From: Tahibacter soli
Lineage (GTDB): Bacteria; Pseudomonadota; Gammaproteobacteria; Xanthomonadales; Rhodanobacteraceae
Assembly (NCBI RefSeq): GCF_025717065.2
Contig: NZ_JAOVZO020000011.1
Span: forward strand, 1-64,000
DNA: 64,000 nucleotides
Direction of reading: 5' to 3'
Both the position numbers and the translations under genes were made by a program. The notes under the pieces were generated by a model. That model ran no database searches. It saw only the letters and a program-made list of their open reading frames with translations, and had not been told where the DNA came from. This document shows, in pieces, positions 59,180 through 64,000 of the stretch. How positions within the stretch are numbered: position 1 is the first letter of the stretch; each line of letters opens with the position of its first letter.

Positions 59180-62100
59180 ATGGATCGAGGCATTCCGCTG
59201 CGCGACCGTCTTGCCGTCGCGTGGATCGTAGCGACACTGACGCTGGCCGCCGGTGTCGGCGTACCGATCCGCGGCTCGTACGCACTCGACGCGCCGCTCG
59301 GCGTACTGGCCGACCTGCCCCCGCACGACGCCACGGTCGGCACCATGGCCGGCGAGGCGATGGCCGAAGGCGGTGCGGCGTCGTATACGATTCCGATCAC
59401 GCTGCCGCCCGGCCGCCGCGGCATGCAACCGTCGTTGTCTCTGTCGTATTCGAGCCGCAGCGGCGCGGGAACGGCGGGCCTCGGCTGGTCGCTTGGCGGC
59501 ACGTCGTCGATCCATCGCTGTCCGCGTACGCCGGAGCAGGACGGCGAGGCGCGCGCGGTGCGCGGCGACGCATCCGATCGACTTTGCCTCGATGGTCAGC
59601 GCCTGATCGTGGTCAACCCGACTACGTTGGTACCGATCGCGGGGCAAGCGGGCTACGGCGCCAATGGCGCGGTCTATCGCACCGAGATCGACAGCTTCGC
59701 GCGCATCACGCAATTCGGCGACACGCTCGGCGGCGCCGGCAGTTGTTTCAAAGTGGAATCGAAGTCCGGCGTGGTGCGCTACTACGGCGGCACGCCGATC
59801 GGCATCAGCTGCAGCGACGGCGCGCGCGTGATTCCCGGCGGCGTCACAGCGCCGTTGTCGTGGATGGTGAAACGCGAAGTCGACTCGCTCGGCAACACCG
59901 TCACCTACACCTATGCATCGAGCGATGCGACCGGCACATACGGCGTCGGCGAAGTACTGCTGCAAGGCGTGCAGTACACCGGCTTCGGCGCCGATCCGGG
60001 CGATCGTTCGGTCACGTTGCTCTACGAAGAACGCCCGGCGATCGACCGGACGTCTTCCTACGTCGCGGGCGGCGTTACGCGCCAGACGCGCCGGCTCAGC
60101 GCGATCGGCACGCACGACGGCAGCCAAGCGGTGCGCTCGTACGCGCTGGCCTATCACGCGAGCAACTACAGTGGTCACAGCGTGCTTGAGAGCGTGACCG
60201 AGTGCGCCTATGCGCCGGGCAGCGCGACGCCGGTCTGCCACTCCCCGACCACGTTCACCTATGCCGACAGCGGCGAGATTCGCTGGCCGCACGAATTCAA
60301 GCGCTTGACGATTCCGGGCCTGACGTCGGCGCAGCTCGACCAGCCGGACGCGAATTCTGTCGTGCCTGCCGGCCATCCGACCGAACCCGAGGGCACCGTC
60401 AACGTCGCGCGTCCCTCGTACGTCCGCGAGCTTGGCGACTTCGACGGCGATGGCACGCGCGAACTCGGCATCACGCACTACAACGCGAGTGGCGTGCCCA
60501 AACAGTATCTTGCCGCATTCACGACCGACCGCCAGTTGCGCGGCATCGTCGACGCCGATACGGGCCTCGGTGTGCCGGGCGTGTTGTCGGCCGGCACCCA
60601 GCTCGCCGATGTCAACGGCGACGGCCGCACCGATCTGGTCGGCCGCCGCGTCGTCGGCGGTCAACGCAAGATCTATGTCGGCGTCTGGACCACGACCGGC
60701 GCAACGAGCTGGTTGCCTGGCAATTTCACGCCGTACGATCTTGCCGTGCCGTTGCCGAGTCCGACGGATGCGGTCGGCTGCGAGGCGGTGTCGTTCGCCG
60801 ACATGAACGGCGACGGCCGCGCCGACCTCCTGCTCGAAGTGCCGACGAGCATGACCTGCGGCACGGCATCGCCGCCGCGCGAACTGCGCATCTATCTCGG
60901 CCAAGCCGGCACAGATCCGCTCGTACCCACGTTCGCGGCGACGCCGAGCGTCACGCGCGCGCTTGCGAACGTGCCCGGCAGCGGCAGCACCGTGCATTCC
61001 GAAGGCATCTCGCTGATGGACTTCGACGGCGACGGTCTGCCCGACGCACTCGTATCGCGCCCGGCCGACGAGACGGAGCAGAACCGCACGCTCAAGGTCT
61101 GGTTCGGCCGCAATACCGGCGGTACGTACACACTCGGTGGTACCGGCCAGGAAATTGCCTCGATCGCAGGGCTCGCCAATCCGCCGCTCGCGGCCGACGA
61201 GACGCACAAGCAGGCGTACACGGTGTGGGCCGACGTCAACGGCGATGGTCTGCAGGACTGGATCTCGATTGCGATCGGGGGAGACGGCATCGGCTATTGG
61301 GCCGTACGCCTGAACAAAGGCGGCGTCCTCGGCGCGCGAATGATCACGACGAGCCGTCGCGGCATCGAGCGCTGCGTCAACGATCCGCAACCGAACACGA
61401 CGAACAACCACTGCGGCGTACGTTGGCAACCGGTGTTCACGGCGCTCACGCGCACCGCCGATGTCGACAGCGACGGCCGCGCCGACTTGCTGGTGCCGCG
61501 CGCGTTCGCCGCGCGGTTGTGCGTGCGGCGTGTCGCCGCGCATCCGAGCAAACCCGGCGAGGAGGTCTACCACTACTGGTGTCCGGAAAATCCGCAGACG
61601 GGCGCGCTCGATCCTGCGCCGGGCGACCTGATCGTGACACCGCCGAACAAGTACTACGGCATGTACGCGCCGGGCGGCGACGCGACCGACGGTAGCCAAG
61701 CCGGCCGCTTCGGCGGCGACTTTGACCCGAGCGCCTACTTCATGGACGCGCTGCGCTTCGTGCAGACGAGCGAGACCACGTTCGGTATCGAAGCGACGCC
61801 AACCGATATCGTGCGCGGCCAATCGAGCTTCGACATGTACGGCGACGGCCTGACCGATGAGATCGCGTACATCGGCAACGCCTACAAGCCGGTGACGACG
61901 TTGCCACGCTACGACGCCGTGGCGCTCTACGGCAGCGGGCTCGGACCGGACACGCTGCCCGACGGTACCCCGGTGACCGACCTCGAAGCGCAGCGCTACA
62001 CCTACGTCAGCGAAAACGTCGGCGTCGGACGTATCACGCCGACGTTGTCGGGTGCGTTGCCGCGGCCGGCCGCGGTCGAAGCCATCGGCGATCTGCCGCG

Positions 62101-64000
62101 CCTGCCTGAACTGATGACCGGTGCGACGAACGGCCTGGGCGACACGGCGAACTGGACACACTTGCCGCTCGGCGTGGGTCTGTCGGTACCGAACTTCACG
62201 GTCGCCGGCCAGCCGTTCTATGCGATTCCGGCACAGCGCTATACCGACGCGCGGCACTACTACTTCGCTTCGTCGATGCCGGTCGTCTATGCGCTGCTGC
62301 GCAGTAACGGTATCGGTGGCAGTTCCGGCGCGCGGACGCAGGTCTTCACCTACGCCGAGGCGATGTACAACCACCAGGGGCGCGGCTTCCAGGGGTTCCG
62401 TCAGATAGCGACATACACTGCGACGGGCGATCAGGCGGTCGACCGCGAACTGCGGACGCTGACGACGTTCCACCAGAAATTTCCGTTGACCGGCAAAGCC
62501 GCGTCGGTCGCCGTCGCACCGAGCAGCCAGCCGGGTTTCCCGATCTCGCGCGAAGCCAACGACTGGCGCTGCACGCTCGGCGCGAGCGAGCGCCAGGTCT
62601 GCCCCGGCGACGGCGCAACGCCGAATTCTCCACAACGCGATACGGTGTACTTCCCGTATCTCGATCACCAGGTCGCAACGACGTACGACCTGGTGCAAGC
62701 CGAGGCCGGTGTCAGCGCGGCGATCAGCGAAGTCGACACGCTCAACGCCGCGAGCAGCAGTGCGACAACCTCGGGCTGGGATGCGTTCGGCAACCTGCGC
62801 CATGAAGTCGTCACGAGCCGTGATCTCGGCGGCGGCGCCTACCCCGACGGGCCTTTCGTCGCCGAACATCGCCGCACGACGGAACGTGCGTTCACGTCGA
62901 GCACGAGTACGTGGTTCCTCGACCAGCTCGACAGCGAAACCACGACCGCGACGATCACGTACAGCGCGGGGCACACGCCACCCGCCGGCGTCGCCGCGCC
63001 GCCGCGCACGCTGACGACGGGGTATGCCTGGAACGCCGATCGCACGCCGAGCCGGCAAGTCGTACAGTTCGGCATCGCGGGCCAGGAGGCGAAAACGGCG
63101 TGGTGCTATCGCACGGCGAACGCCGACTGTCCGTCGCCGCCGGGCGGCACGAACTACGGCCTGCCGAGCAGCATGGTGGTCAGCGCACCGGATGCCGGTA
63201 CCGCGCGGCGCGCGAGCTACACGTATTCCAGGAACGGCATCGCCGCGGCCGACGATGGCTATTTCGTGCTGACGACGACGAATGCTGTCGGCCACGTGGT
63301 GACGACCGAGCGGCGTCCGCGCGACGGCCAGGTATCACGCGCGATTGCGCCAAATCTGACCTCGGCGGTCACGACCTACGACGCCTTCGATCGGCCGGTC
63401 GCGGTCGAGGCGCGCGGCACGAACAGCGCGCTGATCGAACCGGAGACGCGCATGGCGTTGACGCGCTACGCCGCGGGGCGCTGCTCGACAGAAGTCGGTA
63501 CGGTTGGCGGAGGGGGCGAAGCCTATGCCGCGTACTGCGCGACGACCGTCAAGGCCGGCGCACCGACGACGGTGACGTGGAATGACCGGCTCGGTCGGCC
63601 GGTCAAGGCCGCGCAGCGCGGCTTCGACGGCCGCTTCATCGTGACCAAGACCGAATACGACCTGATGGGGGCAGTACACCGTCAGTCGATGCCGCGCTAT
63701 GCCGATGCCGTGACCGACCTCTGGCAAGAACGCACTTACGACCGACAGGGGCGTCTCGCGGTGCAGATTGATCCGGCCACCGATCTCGCGCCGGGCAACG
63801 GCGATCGCCGGACCCGGATGACCTATGCGGGCCGGCGCACGACAACGCGCGTGCAGGACAACACGCTGAACCCGGCGTTGCCCTGCGCCGCGGGCACGGC
63901 ATGCTACGAGACGAAGGCTTATACGAACGTGCTCGGCAGCGTGATGTACGGCGTCGATGCCGGCAACACGGCCACGCGCAGTTGGGTCGATCCGAACGGC
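59180..64000 (+). CDS. SpvB/FG-GAP/Rhs-type large exported protein (5' part, runs off the window)
   Basis: One uninterrupted frame of about 1,607 codons that continues past the window end. A signal-like segment (LAVAWIVATLTLAAGVGVPI) precedes a SpvB-type domain (ASYTIPITLPPGRRGMQPSL, SYSSRSGAGTAGLGWSLGG, residues about 55-330). Then a series of FG-GAP/VCBS-type calcium-site motifs (LGDFDGDGTRELGIT, LADVNGDGRTDLVG, FADMNGDGRADLLLE, LMDFDGDGLPDALVS, WADVNGDGLQDWIS) runs to about residue 900. The TcdB-middle-type motif NHQGRGFQGFRQ lies near residue 1,067, and Rhs/YD-like strands follow. This is the layout of TcB-like toxin shells or wall-associated Rhs proteins; the C-terminal effector lies outside the window. 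AAAGGGGG precedes the ATG. Confidence 0.82.
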   Translation, partial: MDRGIPLRDRLAVAWIVATLTLAAGVGVPIRGSYALDAPLGVLADLPPHDATVGTMAGEAMAEGGAASYTIPITLPPGRRGMQPSLSLSYSSRSGAGTAGLGWSLGGTSSIHRCPRTPEQDGEARAVRGDASDRLCLDGQRLIVVNPTTLVPIAGQAGYGANGAVYRTEIDSFARITQFGDTLGGAGSCFKVESKSGVVRYYGGTPIGISCSDGARVIPGGVTAPLSWMVKREVDSLGNTVTYTYASSDATGTYGVGEVLLQGVQYTGFGADPGDRSVTLLYEERPAIDRTSSYVAGGVTRQTRRLSAIGTHDGSQAVRSYALAYHASNYSGHSVLESVTECAYAPGSATPVCHSPTTFTYADSGEIRWPHEFKRLTIPGLTSAQLDQPDANSVVPAGHPTEPEGTVNVARPSYVRELGDFDGDGTRELGITHYNASGVPKQYLAAFTTDRQLRGIVDADTGLGVPGVLSAGTQLADVNGDGRTDLVGRRVVGGQRKIYVGVWTTTGATSWLPGNFTPYDLAVPLPSPTDAVGCEAVSFADMNGDGRADLLLEVPTSMTCGTASPPRELRIYLGQAGTDPLVPTFAATPSVTRALANVPGSGSTVHSEGISLMDFDGDGLPDALVSRPADETEQNRTLKVWFGRNTGGTYTLGGTGQEIASIAGLANPPLAADETHKQAYTVWADVNGDGLQDWISIAIGGDGIGYWAVRLNKGGVLGARMITTSRRGIERCVNDPQPNTTNNHCGVRWQPVFTALTRTADVDSDGRADLLVPRAFAARLCVRRVAAHPSKPGEEVYHYWCPENPQTGALDPAPGDLIVTPPNKYYGMYAPGGDATDGSQAGRFGGDFDPSAYFMDALRFVQTSETTFGIEATPTDIVRGQSSFDMYGDGLTDEIAYIGNAYKPVTTLPRYDAVALYGSGLGPDTLPDGTPVTDLEAQRYTYVSENVGVGRITPTLSGALPRPAAVEAIGDLPRLPELMTGATNGLGDTANWTHLPLGVGLSVPNFTVAGQPFYAIPAQRYTDARHYYFASSMPVVYALLRSNGIGGSSGARTQVFTYAEAMYNHQGRGFQGFRQIATYTATGDQAVDRELRTLTTFHQKFPLTGKAASVAVAPSSQPGFPISREANDWRCTLGASERQVCPGDGATPNSPQRDTVYFPYLDHQVATTYDLVQAEAGVSAAISEVDTLNAASSSATTSGWDAFGNLRHEVVTSRDLGGGAYPDGPFVAEHRRTTERAFTSSTSTWFLDQLDSETTTATITYSAGHTPPAGVAAPPRTLTTGYAWNADRTPSRQVVQFGIAGQEAKTAWCYRTANADCPSPPGGTNYGLPSSMVVSAPDAGTARRASYTYSRNGIAAADDGYFVLTTTNAVGHVVTTERRPRDGQVSRAIAPNLTSAVTTYDAFDRPVAVEARGTNSALIEPETRMALTRYAAGRCSTEVGTVGGGGEAYAAYCATTVKAGAPTTVTWNDRLGRPVKAAQRGFDGRFIVTKTEYDLMGAVHRQSMPRYADAVTDLWQERTYDRQGRLAVQIDPATDLAPGNGDRRTRMTYAGRRTTTRVQDNTLNPALPCAAGTACYETKAYTNVLGSVMYGVDAGNTATRSWVDPNG

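Noticed and set aside
58604-63295. A 1,563-residue open frame on the minus strand.
   Set aside because: Arginine/alanine-rich shadow of the SpvB/Rhs-type gene; no start context, no domain, and the plus-strand frame has clear FG-GAP motifs.

Overview
High-GC DNA (roughly two thirds G+C) with gammaproteobacterial gene content. The gene mix suggests a Xanthomonadales-type soil or freshwater bacterium, perhaps Rhodanobacteraceae (Dokdonella/Tahibacter-like). Pointers are secreted enzymes ending in FADGFE/FADGFQ, a large TonB-dependent receptor, several secreted peptidases, delta-60, RCC1 and SpvB/Rhs-type surface proteins, SymE-like small genes, and abundant interspersed hairpin repeats. This placement is inference. 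I saw no rRNA, tRNA, complete insertion sequence or CRISPR array.

Layout. 1-700: hairpin repeats, then a SymE-like gene behind a structured leader. 743-5,699: acetyltransferase; secreted CxxC-type protein; a 2OG-Fe(II) oxygenase fused to a seven-bladed WD40 propeller, divergent from a TetR regulator with two matching operators; alpha/beta hydrolase. 5,909-19,884: M36 metallopeptidase, MATE exporter, two more CxxC-type secreted proteins, TPR protein coupled to a NADAR protein, tricorn-like S41 peptidase, GNAT, spermidine-synthase-like protein. 19,885-20,900: hairpin array and a second SymE-like gene with the same leader. 20,960-34,970: M28 peptidase, AraC and MmyB-type XRE regulators, membrane proteins, Asp-nucleophile hydrolase, NIPSNAP proteins, a low-GC membrane cassette, a tandem intergenic repeat, YajD-type HNH nuclease, delta-60 protein, large polytopic membrane protein.

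35,401-36,906 is the most interesting locus: a reverse transcriptase with retron-type motifs, preceded by a 163-nt segment bounded by a 17-bp inverted repeat that has the geometry of retron msr-msd RNA (a1/a2 with a G immediately after a1). I see no effector gene beside it, so it looks like a stand-alone retron resembling the myxobacterial kind.

37,043-49,314: membrane protein, broken SnoaL gene, TonB receptor, M12-like peptidase, amidohydrolase, GH5 glycosidase, and a regulator followed by a three-gene unit (propeller, DUF899, membrane protein). 49,315-58,644: decayed sequence, secreted hypotheticals, LuxR regulator, RCC1/B-repeat surface protein, and a solitary Mrr-type nuclease. 59,180 to the window end: the first ~1,607 codons of a SpvB/FG-GAP/Rhs protein that runs off the edge.

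Much of the window encodes exported proteins: degradative enzymes, a receptor and surface repeat proteins. Candidate defence or conflict genes (retron, SymE-like pair, Mrr-like nuclease, possible SMI1-like protein, Rhs-type protein) are scattered singly rather than forming one island.
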